Shown: positions 16,258-26,402 of the stretch, piece by piece
Layout: each line of letters opens with the position of its first letter
Numbering within the stretch: the first letter of the stretch is position 1
Origin: Palsa-360 sp963719875
GTDB lineage: Bacteria > Acidobacteriota > Terriglobia > Acidiferrales > UBA7541
Reading direction: 5' to 3'
NCBI GenBank assembly: GCA_963719875.1
Contig: CAVRDJ010000002.1
Location: forward strand, 1,550,001-1,614,000
DNA: 64,000 nucleotides
Translations under genes and position numbers: made by a program
The notes under the pieces: model-generated
What the model saw: only the letters and a program-made list of their open reading frames with translations
What the model was told of the DNA's origin: nothing
Databases searched by the model: none

Positions 16258-16330
16258 CTGGGGCGGTTGGACTCGAACCAACACCGTCCTCATTAACAGT
16301 GAGGTGCCCTACCGATTGGACCACGCCCCA
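16258..16330 (-). tRNA. tRNA-Asn (GTT anticodon)
   Basis: A 73-nt cloverleaf read on the minus strand: acceptor TGGGGCG/CGCCCCA with discriminator G, anticodon arm CCTCA-CTGTTAA-TGAGG giving anticodon GTT, and T arm GTTGG-TTCGAGT-CCAAC. The 3' CCA is not encoded. All stems pair fully. Confidence 0.95.
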
Positions 16331-16457
16331 GCAGGTTCAAAACATCCTAATTGAGACCTTAAAAGATAATCGTTGTGAACGAAACGCGCAAGCCCAAGAC
16401 AGAGAATTTAATCCCAGAACTTCTGTAATGCGCCGTACAATAGACGAAGGCCGGTAA

Positions 16458-16694
16458 GTGAAGATGGCTAATCCCACAATCACCATTCCGCTCGATCCGC
16501 AAACGGCGAGGGCCTATGACTCGGCCGATCCGGATCAAAAACGAAAGATACAGGCATTGTTGGGCCTATGGCTTCGCGAACTCACCTCTAGTGAGAACCC
16601 TCCTCTAGAACAAATACTGGAGGAAGTCGGACAGAAAGCAAGAGAGCGCGGACTCACTCCAGAACTGCTGGATTCCTTGCTCAGAGGCGAATAA
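16458..16694 (+). CDS. Putative antitoxin of a PIN-domain pair
   Basis: A 78-aa acidic protein (MKMANPTITIPLDPQTARAY...). The N-terminal ITIPLDPQTARAYDSADPDQ segment is typical of small ribbon-helix-helix-like antitoxins encoded before COG1569 PIN toxins, and the C-terminal helix LEQILEEVGQKARERGLTPE is a common toxin-wrapping tail. Start is GTG at 16458 or the ATG two codons later. Its stop touches the toxin start with no gap. Antitoxin role is inferred mostly from position. Confidence 0.65.
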   Translation: MKMANPTITIPLDPQTARAYDSADPDQKRKIQALLGLWLRELTSSENPPLEQILEEVGQKARERGLTPELLDSLLRGE

Positions 16695-17102
16695 TTGCGA
16701 TGCGTTTTTGATACCAGCGTCCTGGTAAGCGCATTGCTCCTAGACAATTCGAAGCCTCGGATGGCCCTCGATTTCGCGCTACGGAAAGGGAAAATTCTGC
16801 TCTCTTTTTCTGCCCTTGCTGAACTTTACGACGTTCTTGGCAGGAAGCAATTCCGAAGTTACATCAGTGAGGAAGAGATCAGACGCTTTCTTGCCGCTCT
16901 GACGCGCGAGGCTCAATGGGTTGACATCAATGTCCAAATCGCCGCCTGCCGGGACCCGAAGGACGATAAGTTCTTGGAACTAGCCGTATGTGGGCGCGCG
17001 GAATACATCATCACCGGCGACGCCGACTTGACCGTGCTCCACCCTTTCCGGGATATTCAAATTCTCACCCCAACCGCATTTTTGGATGTCTTGAATTCTT
17101 GA
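16695..17102 (+). CDS. PIN-domain ribonuclease toxin (COG1569 type)
   Basis: A 135-aa PIN_3-type protein: CVFDTSVLVSALLL at the start with the first catalytic Asp, FSALAELYDVL near residue 40 with the conserved Glu, RDPKDDKFLELA near 95 and IITGDADLTVL near 110 with the last Asp residues. PIN toxins are Mg-dependent RNases that cleave tRNA or other RNAs. TTG start directly after the antitoxin TAA is needed to include the conserved N-terminal strand; the overlapping ATG is out of frame and stops at once. Confidence 0.87.
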   Translation: MRCVFDTSVLVSALLLDNSKPRMALDFALRKGKILLSFSALAELYDVLGRKQFRSYISEEEIRRFLAALTREAQWVDINVQIAACRDPKDDKFLELAVCGRAEYIITGDADLTVLHPFRDIQILTPTAFLDVLNS

Positions 17103-17166
17103 AATCGCGCCGTGCGCTCTTATTGGAAGTGAAATCGATCCTCTACCGACAGAACCGACGGAAGGA

Positions 17167-17538
17167 TCATTCTTTTTCCGTAGGAAAGCCCGCTTTGGTC
17201 CAGGAGCGCCAGCCGCCATCCATGGAAATGCAATTCGTGTAGCCCATTTTCCGCAGGTTATCCGCGGCCAGGGCGGACCGGAAACCTCCGCCGCAATAGA
17301 GAACCAGCGTGGTGGACTTGTCGGGAACCGCCATTTCGATGTCGCGTTCGATCACACCCTTGCCGAGGTGAATAGCCCCGGGGAGGTGGCCGCGCGCCCA
17401 TTCATTGTCTTCGCGGACATCCACCAGCGTGAGTTTCTCCCCAACGTCGAGCCGTTGCTTTACCTCGCGAAAACTCAATTCTTTTACGCGACTCTTCGCT
17501 TCAATGACGATTGCCAGAAATCCCGGCGCGTGCTTCAT
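17167..17538 (-). CDS. Rhodanese-domain sulfurtransferase
   Basis: A 123-aa single-domain rhodanese. LVDVREDNEWARGHLPGAIHL is the CH2A/CH2B signature and the active-site Cys82 sits in VLYCGGGFRS, followed by NLRKMGYTNCISMDGGWRSW. It carries persulfide sulfur on Cys82. AGGAGG seven bases before ATG 17538 decides the start; the frame extends 51 more codons without support. The N-terminal FLAIVIEAKSRV lacks a clear signal peptide, so it is probably cytoplasmic. Confidence 0.92.
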   Translation of the reverse strand: MKHAPGFLAIVIEAKSRVKELSFREVKQRLDVGEKLTLVDVREDNEWARGHLPGAIHLGKGVIERDIEMAVPDKSTTLVLYCGGGFRSALAADNLRKMGYTNCISMDGGWRSWTKAGFPTEKE

Positions 17539-17763
17539 GAAACCCTCCTGGAAGGCTAGAGAGGCACAGAGTAACACAAGGGAATGTGAGGAAGCTTTCG
17601 GTAAGACCCCGGGCTGTCCCCCGCCAGTTTCCAATTTGAGGGTTTCATGGGGCTTGTTCCCGGGCGTCCTCAAAGTGGCTCCGCACCGCATTGAGGGAAT
17701 GACCTAACAATGACGCTGATGCGAGCAGGGAAGAGGTCTGTGGTCATTTATGAGACAGTGGTA

Positions 17764-18261
17764 TCAGGGGACCGGCACCTCTATATAGCGGAACGGTGTT
17801 TCCACGTTCTTATACCAATGAATTGTGTCGGGAGGAACAATATACACATCCCCTTTGCTGATACGATATGACTCGCCACCCTGGATGGATCGGCCCCCGA
17901 ACTTGTCCGGGGTCATAGTTTTGGCCGTGCCACCGATTACCAGCGTCGCAGCCCCACTCACCACATACACGACAGCAGTAAAGCCCGTATGGCTACAGCC
18001 CTCGGGTTTGCACGCAGCCTTCCCAGATTCCCGACTATGCGTATCCACGTTGTAGGTCCCTTGGCTGGAGGCGTGGCTCCAGAGAAGGTTGCTGCCTCCC
18101 TTGGAGAGTGCTTCGGCAAAAGATGCGTCCAGTTTCTCGTGATCGAAGACGGTAATAACTCCGGAAGATGAATTTTCCTGTGCGATTGTTTTGGCATGCC
18201 AGACCGCGCCGACTGCAACGACAGCCAAAGCTGTCAGGACGGTCTTCCGAATGTTCAACAT
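17764..18261 (-). CDS. Secreted cupin-domain protein
   Basis: A 165-aa protein with a signal peptide (MLNIRKTVLTALAVVAVGAVWHAKTIAQE). The mature part is a single cupin: HTGFTAVVYVVSGAATLVIGG is motif 1 and YRISKGDVYIVPPDTIHWYKN is motif 2, whose last His is a likely metal ligand. Two Cys (KPEGC and AACK) precede motif 1. GGAGGT lies upstream of the ATG. Function unknown; extracytoplasmic cupins range from sugar isomerases to storage or sensor proteins. Confidence 0.85.
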   Translation of the reverse strand: MLNIRKTVLTALAVVAVGAVWHAKTIAQENSSSGVITVFDHEKLDASFAEALSKGGSNLLWSHASSQGTYNVDTHSRESGKAACKPEGCSHTGFTAVVYVVSGAATLVIGGTAKTMTPDKFGGRSIQGGESYRISKGDVYIVPPDTIHWYKNVETPFRYIEVPVP

Positions 18262-18644
18262 GGTTTTCCTACCTCCATTTGTAATCTGTGCGGAATCTCG
18301 GCCCGGTCGTACCGGGATTGGACTGCAATCGGTGGCCGAATGTCAACTGACCCAGTTTGTCGCGCTGTCCTAATTTCAATGGCGTTGGCGTGGCACGATT
18401 GCTTAGGAGGTCGGGATTTTAGTCCCGACCTCCGAAGCGAAATGACGGTGGACCCGGCGCGAATCCCTTTCTCATCATAGGAGCCATTGCAGGAGGATAA
18501 ACAGCGGTTGTTAGGAAGGCACCTCGAATGAGGCACCTTGCATGGCTACTCCCATTGGCTGTAGCATGCCAGAATCAGGCTTTCGGGCATAGCTGCCGGT
18601 GAAACTGCGGCGGCTAACGGACCGTCTATTTAGGAGCTACCCTT
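18262..18644. other. Divergent gap between the cupin gene and the DUF4159 operon
   Basis: No gene. It holds an 11-bp hairpin GGAGGTCGGGA-TTTTAG-TCCCGACCTCC (18406-18433), of the 'tcgggattttagtcccga' family of dispersed stems. It should carry promoters in both directions, but no box pair stands out. Confidence 0.5.
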
Positions 18645-19469
18645 ATGAGGCTCCTCGCACCGATTTCGGCGCTTCTGCTTTTGGCAGGCATGAGCACGGG
18701 TCTGCTGGCCATGCAGCGCGGCGGGCAACAATCGTACGACGAGTACGGCGCCCGCGAAGCGTTTGGGACCTCCGAAGATCTTGGTTCCGGAAAATATGAA
18801 TACTCGTGGTCGCGGCTACGCTACTCCATGGCGGGTGGCGGAGGCGGCGTGTACGGGCGCTGGGCCACCTGGTCGCGGGACTATCCCAAGGCCGACCGGC
18901 AATTTCTGATTGCGATGAAGCGACTGACACGCATCAATGCGCGGCCGGTCGAGCAGGTGGTGGACCTCGATAGCGACGGGCCCGCGAGCATCGAAAATTT
19001 TCCGTGGGTGTATGCCGTGCAGGTACAAACGTGGACGTTCACCGAGCCGGAGGCCAAGCGGCTGCGTGAATATTTGCTCAAGGGCGGCTTCCTGATGGTG
19101 GACGATTTCCACGGCGCGACCGACTGGGAACACTTCATGAACGGCATGCTCATGATTTTCCCGGACCGGCCCATCGAAGACCTGACCGACAAAGACGAAA
19201 TTTTTCATGTCCTGTACGATTTGACGGACCGTTTCCAGGTGCCGGGCGAGCAGTACGTCTGGACGGGCCGGACCTATGAGAAGGACGGCTACGTCCCGGA
19301 ATGGCGCGCTATCAAGGACGACCGAGGCCGCGTGATGGTCGCCATCTGCCACAACATGCACCTGGGGGACGCCTGGGAATGGGCCGATGATCCTCGCTAT
19401 CCGGAGAAGTTCGCGTCGCTGGCGTTTCGTTTGGGGATCAATTACGCAATGTACGGAATGACGCACTAA
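18645..19469 (+). CDS. DUF4159-domain secreted protein, first gene of the MoxR/VWA cluster
   Basis: A 274-aa protein with a signal peptide (MRLLAPISALLLLAGMSTGLLA). From about residue 60 it matches the DUF4159 pattern: SWSRLRYSM, YPKADRQFLIAMKRLT, LREYLLKGGFLMVDDFHG and, near the end, HNMHLGDAWEWADDP. DUF4159 has a glutamine-amidotransferase-like fold and often occurs as a domain in BatA-type proteins. Here it is separate and leads a co-directional cluster. An exported regulatory or structural partner is likely; enzymatic activity is unproven. Confidence 0.85.
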   Translation: MRLLAPISALLLLAGMSTGLLAMQRGGQQSYDEYGAREAFGTSEDLGSGKYEYSWSRLRYSMAGGGGGVYGRWATWSRDYPKADRQFLIAMKRLTRINARPVEQVVDLDSDGPASIENFPWVYAVQVQTWTFTEPEAKRLREYLLKGGFLMVDDFHGATDWEHFMNGMLMIFPDRPIEDLTDKDEIFHVLYDLTDRFQVPGEQYVWTGRTYEKDGYVPEWRAIKDDRGRVMVAICHNMHLGDAWEWADDPRYPEKFASLAFRLGINYAMYGMTH

Positions 19470-19517
19470 CGGCGAACTTCGGGCCGCGAATCTAGCTTGT
19501 AATTTTCAGAGGCACCC

Positions 19518-19590
19518 GTGGCGCAGGCTTCAGCCTGCGGGGGTTCGTCCTTGCGAGGACCAAACCCCACAGGCTGAAGCCTGCGCCACT
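19518..19590. repeat. GTAG nested-palindrome repeat, copy 5
   Basis: Near-complete copy: GTGGCGCAGGCTTCAGCCTG, centre TCCTTGCGAGGACC, CACAGGCTGAAGCCTGCGCC. It lies between the first two genes of a co-directional cluster, where it could lower or process the read-through transcript rather than end it. Confidence 0.85.
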
Positions 19591-19642
19591 TGCTGCCGTG
19601 CAATGTCCGCGGCCATGCCAAATTGCATCCTAAGAACCGGAT

Positions 19643-21907
19643 ATGTTCGAATTTCTTTTTAAGTACCCGCGCGCCGTTTTTTCGAAGGGCACCCTTGTGC
19701 TGCTGGGCGCCTGGCCGTGGTGGGTCTTCATTCTTTTGGTATTGGCGGCGGGCGCGGGGCTGGCCTGGCTGATTCGCTCGAAACTGCCGGAGGCGTCCAC
19801 CCACCTCAAGAACTGGAGGGCGGGCGTCCTCTGGCTGCTGCAATTTGCGCTGGCGGCGCTCGTGCTGCTTTTACTGTGGCAGCCGGCCATCCTGGTGGCC
19901 GAGCTCCGGCCGCAGCAGAACATCATCGCGGTACTGGTAGACGATTCGCGGAGCATGTCCATCGCGGACACCGGCGCAACGCGAGAGGCGCAGGCCATCA
20001 AGGCGCTCGAAGGCGGCGTGCTCGACCAACTGCAAAAGAAATTTCAGATTCGCATCTACCGGCTCGACCGGCAAATCTCGCGCGTCCCGAAACTCGACGA
20101 TTTGAAAACGTCGCCGCCGGCGTCCGCGACGCGGATCGGCGACGGCCTCAAGCAACTCGCCGGCGAAGCAGCCGATTTGCCGATCGGCGCGGTGGTGCTG
20201 CTCAGCGACGGCGCGGACAATTCCGGCGGGATCGATCTCGATACGATTTCGACGTTTCGCAGCCGGAGGATTCCGGTGCACACCGTCGGCTTCGGTGCCG
20301 AGCAAGTGGCGCACGACGTGGAGATCAACGACGCCGTGGTCGCGCCGCGCGCGCTCGCCGATTCGCGGCTGGCCGCCAAGGTGACGCTTCACCAACGCGG
20401 GTACGCCGGGCAGAAGGCCATGCTGACGGTTCGCGATGGCGGCAAGGTTCTCGCGGGGCGGCAAATTACTCTTGCCGGCGACGGCGTAACGCAGAACGAG
20501 ACGCTTTTATTCAATCCGGGCGACGCGGGAGCAAAGACGCTCCAATTTTCCATCGATCCTCTTTCGGGCGAGGAAAATCGCGGCAACAATGCCGTCTCGC
20601 GGCTCGTCAATGTGGAATCCGCCAAGCGCCGCGTCCTGTATGTCGAGGGCGAGCCGCGCTGGGAATATAAATTTATACGCCGCGCGGAGCAGGATGATCG
20701 GCTGCTCACCATCGTCTCCATGCTCCGGACGAGCGAAAACAAAATTTATCGACAGGGGATCGAAGATCCGAAAGAACTCGCCGACGGTTTTCCTTCGCGC
20801 GCCGAGGATTTGTTCCCCTATCAGGCGATGATTATCGGTTCGGTGGAAGCGAGCTACTTCACGGCGGCGCAGAAAGAATTGATCCAGCAATTTGTGGACC
20901 GCCGCGGAGGGGGATTGCTCTTTCTTGGCGGCCGCGCATCGCTCGGCGACGGAGGCTGGGCGGGATCGAGCCTCGCCGACCTTCTGCCGGTTACGTTGCC
21001 CAACAAGAAGGGCACGTTCCACCGCGATCCTGCAACGACCTCGCTGACAGCGGCGGGGGCGGACAACATCATCACGCGGCTCGTCGAAGACCCCGCGGCC
21101 AATGTGGAACGCTGGAAAAAGCTTCCTTATTTGATGGATTATCAGGAAGCGGGCACGGCAAAACCGGGCGCAGTGGTGCTGGCGGAATTGACCGCAGGGA
21201 ACCGGAAAATGCCGCTGCTGATTACGGAAAATTATGGCCGCGGGCGCACCGCCGTGCTGGCCACGGGGGGCACGTGGCGTTGGCAGATGAGCCAGCCGCT
21301 CGAGGATCAGACGCACGAGGAATTCTGGCAGCAGTTGCTGCGCTGGCTGGTGATGGACACGCCGGGGCACGTCGTGGCCGCGGTTCCGAGCCAAATGCTG
21401 CAGGATGATGGCCGCGTGCAATTTTCCGCCGACGTGGGCGACAAAAATTATTTGCCCGCGGCGGATGCTCACGTCGAAGCGCACATCCTCGGGCCGGGAG
21501 GCTCGGCGGCGCAAATCGAAATGACGCCGGACCCGAACGCGCCTGGTACTTTTCACGCGGATTGGACGGCGGACCAGCAGGGATCGTATCTCACCGAAGT
21601 GATTGCGACGCGTGACAAAGAGGAACTCGGCCGCGATGTTCTGACCTTTGCGCGCATGGACGGCGTCGCTGAAAATTTCCATACCGAACAGAACCGCGAT
21701 CTGCTCGAAAAACTTTCCGCCGAGACTGGCGGGCGCTATTGGACGCCGCAGGATTTTTCGAAGTTGCCCGGCGAAATTTCGTACTCCGAAGCGGGCATTA
21801 CGGTGCGCGACACGAAAGAACTGTGGAACATGCCTATTGTTTTTCTGCTGCTGCTGTTGTTGCCGTCGACGGAATGGCTATTGCGGCGAAGGTGGGGTGT
21901 CGTTTGA
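19643..21907 (+). CDS. Membrane VWA/glutamine-amidotransferase-like protein
   Basis: A 754-aa protein. Two membrane helices lie at about residues 25-45 and 60-90. A von Willebrand A-like domain follows, with an intact MIDAS-type start in VLVDDSRSMSIADTG and VVLLSDGADNSGG. The middle region (about 330-500) is a class I GATase-like domain (VLYVEGEPRWEYKFIRR, YQAMIIGSV, GGGLLFLGGRASLGDGGW) and a C-terminal helix precedes the LLRRRWG tail. Such proteins sit with BatA and MoxR ATPases in Acidobacteria and Planctomycetes, probably binding envelope partners. Operon position supports this. Confidence 0.85.
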   Translation: MFEFLFKYPRAVFSKGTLVLLGAWPWWVFILLVLAAGAGLAWLIRSKLPEASTHLKNWRAGVLWLLQFALAALVLLLLWQPAILVAELRPQQNIIAVLVDDSRSMSIADTGATREAQAIKALEGGVLDQLQKKFQIRIYRLDRQISRVPKLDDLKTSPPASATRIGDGLKQLAGEAADLPIGAVVLLSDGADNSGGIDLDTISTFRSRRIPVHTVGFGAEQVAHDVEINDAVVAPRALADSRLAAKVTLHQRGYAGQKAMLTVRDGGKVLAGRQITLAGDGVTQNETLLFNPGDAGAKTLQFSIDPLSGEENRGNNAVSRLVNVESAKRRVLYVEGEPRWEYKFIRRAEQDDRLLTIVSMLRTSENKIYRQGIEDPKELADGFPSRAEDLFPYQAMIIGSVEASYFTAAQKELIQQFVDRRGGGLLFLGGRASLGDGGWAGSSLADLLPVTLPNKKGTFHRDPATTSLTAAGADNIITRLVEDPAANVERWKKLPYLMDYQEAGTAKPGAVVLAELTAGNRKMPLLITENYGRGRTAVLATGGTWRWQMSQPLEDQTHEEFWQQLLRWLVMDTPGHVVAAVPSQMLQDDGRVQFSADVGDKNYLPAADAHVEAHILGPGGSAAQIEMTPDPNAPGTFHADWTADQQGSYLTEVIATRDKEELGRDVLTFARMDGVAENFHTEQNRDLLEKLSAETGGRYWTPQDFSKLPGEISYSEAGITVRDTKELWNMPIVFLLLLLLPSTEWLLRRRWGVV

Positions 21908-21914
21908 GGGATTT

Positions 21915-21987
21915 GTGGCGCAGGCTTCAGCCTGCGGATTTTGGTCCTTGCAAGGACGAAAGGCCACAGGCTGAAGCCTGCGCTACT
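21915..21987. repeat. GTAG nested-palindrome repeat, copy 6
   Basis: GTGGCGCAGGCTTCAGCCTG, centre TGGTCCTTGCAAGGACGA, CACAGGCTGAAGCCTGCGCT. Starts 8 bp after the VWA gene stop, within the cluster. Confidence 0.85.
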
Positions 21988-22030
21988 TGTTCTTGCCACT
22001 CATTTAGGGTTGCAGTGATGGTGATGAAGA

Positions 22031-22999
22031 ATGGATGCTAGAGGCAGATCATGGCGAAATGCCGCGCTGTTCGCGGTGTTTTGGGCCGCTTGCACTGGAT
22101 TGGGCGCGGGTGCGGCGCAGGCCGCGCCGTACTACGTCACCGTCGCTGGTCTTGGAGGCGAACCCGATTACGAACAGCGCTTCACCGCGCTCGCAAAGGA
22201 CCTCGACAAACTTTTCAAGGCTGCGTCAAACGATGCGCACGTCTACACCTTCACGGGAAGCGAGGCGACGAAGGCGCGCCTGACCGACACGCTCAGCCAA
22301 ATTTCGCGCGAGGCCAAGCCCGAAGATGAATTTACGCTGATCCTGATCGGCCACGGTTCCTACGACGGCGAAGAATACAAATTCAATCTCCCCGGGCCTG
22401 ATATTTCCGGCGAAGACCTGGCTCTTTTGTGCGACCGCATTCCCGCCAAGCGGCAACTGATTGTGAACACCACGAGCGCGAGCGGCGGTTCGATTGGCGC
22501 GCTGCAAAAAGCGGGGCGCATCGTGATCGCCGCGACGAAGACCGGCACGGAAAAAAACGCCACTGTGTTTGCGCGCTACTGGGTGGACGCGCTGCGCGAC
22601 GGCTCCGCCGACACGGACAAGAATGAAGCCATCAGCGCGCTCGAAGCGTTTCAATACGCCGATCGCAAGACGGTGGCTTTCTACGAATCGCAGAAGCGTC
22701 TGGCGACGGAACACGCCGTCATCGAAGATACCGGAAAGAAGGAAGCCGTTCGCTCTGCTTCGACGGAAAACGGTGAAGGGCTGCTGGCGGCAAATTTTAT
22801 ACTTTTGCGCCTCGGCGGCGCGCAAAAAGCCGCGAATGATCCGGCCAAGCGGGCTTTGCTCGACAAGAAAGAAGAGCTCGAGCGCAAGATCGATCTGCTG
22901 AAATATCAGAAAGCCGCGATGTCCGCGGAGGATTACAAGAAGCAGCTCTCGGATGCTCTGCTGGAGCTTGCGCGAGTGCAAGGGGACCTCGATAAATGA
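22031..22999 (+). CDS. Caspase-like fold protein with catalytic Cys replaced by Ser
   Basis: A 322-aa protein with a signal peptide ending near AAQAA (31). Residues ~34-215 follow the caspase/C13-C14 fold: strand-end TLILIGHGSYDG with the usual catalytic His108, and LIVNTTSASGG where caspases have xDxCxSGG; here the Asp is Thr147 and the nucleophile Cys is Ser149. A later ADTDKNEAISALEAFQYA segment is also typical of bacterial caspases. The C-terminal third is a coiled coil (KKEELERKIDLLKYQKAAMS). It overlaps the next gene by ATGA. Probably a pseudo-protease scaffold; a Ser-dependent activity is a remote alternative. Confidence 0.75.
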   Translation: MDARGRSWRNAALFAVFWAACTGLGAGAAQAAPYYVTVAGLGGEPDYEQRFTALAKDLDKLFKAASNDAHVYTFTGSEATKARLTDTLSQISREAKPEDEFTLILIGHGSYDGEEYKFNLPGPDISGEDLALLCDRIPAKRQLIVNTTSASGGSIGALQKAGRIVIAATKTGTEKNATVFARYWVDALRDGSADTDKNEAISALEAFQYADRKTVAFYESQKRLATEHAVIEDTGKKEAVRSASTENGEGLLAANFILLRLGGAQKAANDPAKRALLDKKEELERKIDLLKYQKAAMSAEDYKKQLSDALLELARVQGDLDK

Positions 23000-25227
23000 A
23001 CGTGCGCATCACGCATCGCGCTGCGCGGATTATCTTCCGCGTCGCCGTGTGCGCCGCGTGTCTTGGCGGCGCGAGCCTCGCATCGGGCGCGATGCCGGAG
23101 GATTGCCACGCCTTGCGCAAGCACGGCCACCGCGCCGAGGCGCAAAAGTGCTACGAATCGCTGACCACCGCGCGCGATCCGTATTTCCGGGCCGAAGGCT
23201 TTTGGGGCATGGAAATGTATCAGGAGGCGAACAACCAGTTTCGCATCGCCACAGAGCAATCGCCCGCAAACGCGATGATTCGCGTGCGCTGGGGCCGCTT
23301 GATGCACGAGCGCTTCAATAATACGGAAGCCGACAAACTTTTCAACGAGGCCCTGCAGCGGGATCCGAAGAACGCGCAGGCCTATTATGGGCTCGCGCTC
23401 GTCAGCGCGGATGGTTTTGACAGCAAGGCGATCGAATATACGAGCAAAGCGATTGAGCTCGATCCGAAACTTTACGAAGCGCACGAACTGATGGCCAACC
23501 TGCTCCTCGAGGACTCCGACCAAGCAAAAGCCTTCGACCAAGCCGACGCCGCGCTGAAAATTTCTCCCGATGCGCTGGATGCCCTGGCGATCCACGCGGC
23601 GATTGAAGCGCTCGCCGACCGTTCGCCGGATGCGTGGCTGGAAAAAATCCGCCAGATCAATCCCGTTTACGGCGAGGGGTACGCCCTCATCGCTTATCAT
23701 CTGGTCCTGAACCGCCGGTACGAAGACGGCATCGCTTATTACCGCAAGGCGATTGAAGCGGACCCGCGGCTCTGGTCCGCTCGCTCGCAACTCGGCATCA
23801 ACCTGATGCGGCTTGGCCAGGAGGAGGAACCGCGCAAGCAGCTCGAAATGTGCTACGAAAACGGCTTCCGCAACGAAGAAACCGTCAACAGCCTGCGCCT
23901 GCTGGACAGCTACAAGAATTTCATCACCTTCAAGGACGGCGACACGATCCTCAGACTCAACAAAAAGGAAGCAGAGCTGCTGCATCCCTATTTTGAAGAG
24001 GAGATGAAGCGCATCATCGCTACCTACGACAAAAAATACAAAATGAAGCTGCCCGGCCCGGTGCAAGTCGAGGTGTATCCGGACCACGAAGATTTCGCCG
24101 TGCGCACCATGGGTATGCCGGGCCTCGGCGCACTGGGCGTCACGTTCGGCGAAGTCATCGCCATGGACAGCCCGTCGGGCCGCCCGCCGGGTGAATTTCA
24201 CTGGGCCAGCACGCTGTGGCATGAGATGAGCCACGTGTACATCCTCACTGCGACAAATTTTCGCGTGCCGCGCTGGTTTACGGAGGGACTCGCAGTCCAC
24301 GAAGAAACGGAAGTTTCTCCGGAATGGGGCGACCGCATCACGCCCGATGTTCTTGTCGCCATCCGCGATAAGAAACTTTTGCCCGTCGCGGAGCTGGACC
24401 GCGGATTCATTCGTCCCGAATATCCAAATCAGGTGATCGTGTCCTACTATCAGGCCGGCCGCATCTGCGATTACATCAAGGAACGCTGGGGCGCGGACAA
24501 GCTGCTGGACATGGTGCACTCCTACGCCGGGCACAAAAACACGCCGGACGTGATCCGCGCAGACCTCGGGATGGCGCCCGAGGATTTCGACAAGCAATTT
24601 CTCGATTGGCTGGACAAGGATGTGGGCAAGACGGTGGCGAATTTCGACCTGTGGCGCGCAAAGTTAAAAGAGCTCGCGGGGCAAGCCAAGAATAAGAAGT
24701 ACGACGAAGTTCTCAAGGAAGGCGAGGAAGTGCGGCGCTTGTACCCGGACTACATTTATCCCGCGAACCCGTATGAATTCATGGCGGAGGCCGACCTCGC
24801 GAAAAACGACAAGCCGGCCGCCGCCTCGATTCTTACGGCATACGAAAAAATCGGCGGGCACAATCCTCCGGCTTTGAAACAACTTGCTTCGCTCGAGGAA
24901 GAACTGGGCAAGGCGGCCGATGCCGCGGCGACCCTCGACCGCCTCAACTACATTTATCCTGTGGACGAAGAGCTGCACCGCCATCTCGGCGATTTGTGGT
25001 TCGCGCAAAATAATTTCCCCGGGGCAATTCGCGAATACAATGCCGTGATCGCCTTGAGCCCGCTCGACAAGGCGTCCGCGCAATTCAATGTGGCCCGCGC
25101 CTATTTCGCGGCGGGACAGAAGGACAAGGCCGAGGACCATGTCCTCGCGTCGCTCGAAGTCGCGCCCAACTTTCGCCCGGCGCAGAAATTGCTCTTGCAG
25201 CTGAAGGATTCCAACGAAGGGAAATAA
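22996..25227 (+). CDS. TPR protein with peptidase MA-like (HExxH) domain
   Basis: A 743-aa exported protein with a signal peptide (RIIFRVAVCAACLGGASLASGA). TPR repeats run from about residue 35 to 310 (e.g. NNTEADKLFNEALQRDPKNAQAYYG). Then a gluzincin domain: HEMSH at 409-413 gives two zinc His, and WFTEGLAVHEE about 18 residues later gives the third ligand. A second TPR block fills the C-terminus (EELHRHLGDLWFAQNNFPGA...). The organisation suggests a substrate-recruiting periplasmic metalloprotease. Its ATGA overlap with the pseudo-caspase gene and 3-bp gap to moxR indicate a tight operon. Confidence 0.85.
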   Translation: MNVRITHRAARIIFRVAVCAACLGGASLASGAMPEDCHALRKHGHRAEAQKCYESLTTARDPYFRAEGFWGMEMYQEANNQFRIATEQSPANAMIRVRWGRLMHERFNNTEADKLFNEALQRDPKNAQAYYGLALVSADGFDSKAIEYTSKAIELDPKLYEAHELMANLLLEDSDQAKAFDQADAALKISPDALDALAIHAAIEALADRSPDAWLEKIRQINPVYGEGYALIAYHLVLNRRYEDGIAYYRKAIEADPRLWSARSQLGINLMRLGQEEEPRKQLEMCYENGFRNEETVNSLRLLDSYKNFITFKDGDTILRLNKKEAELLHPYFEEEMKRIIATYDKKYKMKLPGPVQVEVYPDHEDFAVRTMGMPGLGALGVTFGEVIAMDSPSGRPPGEFHWASTLWHEMSHVYILTATNFRVPRWFTEGLAVHEETEVSPEWGDRITPDVLVAIRDKKLLPVAELDRGFIRPEYPNQVIVSYYQAGRICDYIKERWGADKLLDMVHSYAGHKNTPDVIRADLGMAPEDFDKQFLDWLDKDVGKTVANFDLWRAKLKELAGQAKNKKYDEVLKEGEEVRRLYPDYIYPANPYEFMAEADLAKNDKPAAASILTAYEKIGGHNPPALKQLASLEEELGKAADAAATLDRLNYIYPVDEELHRHLGDLWFAQNNFPGAIREYNAVIALSPLDKASAQFNVARAYFAAGQKDKAEDHVLASLEVAPNFRPAQKLLLQLKDSNEGK

Positions 25228-25230
25228 AAA

Positions 25231-26258
<1,028 letters not shown>

Positions 26259-26259
<1 letters not shown>

Positions 26260-26360
26260 GTAGCACAGCCACTCTTGGCTGTGCGGGTTTTGCGATCGCC
26301 GACAATTCGTTGATGCGTGGAAGTAGAGAAAACCGCACAGCCAAGAGTGGCTGTGCTACT
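26259..26360. repeat. Long palindrome related in design to the GTAG repeat
   Basis: AGTAGCACAGCCACTCTTGGC at 26259 is mirrored by GCCAAGAGTGGCTGTGCTACT ending at 26360; the arms of about 31 bp are almost perfect and enclose some 40 bp. Each arm has its own small hairpin (CAGCCACTCTTGGCTG). It starts on the last bases of the moxR gene and lies inside the operon. Confidence 0.8.
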
Positions 26361-26402
26361 TAAGGCGCGACACAAGGATACCGGTCAGGAGATAAGTCAA
26401 CA

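Noticed and set aside
22440..22490. Active caspase reading of the 22031 gene
   Set aside because: The Cys position is Ser and the Asp before it is Thr; Cys134 nearby lies before the strand and is not in the right place.
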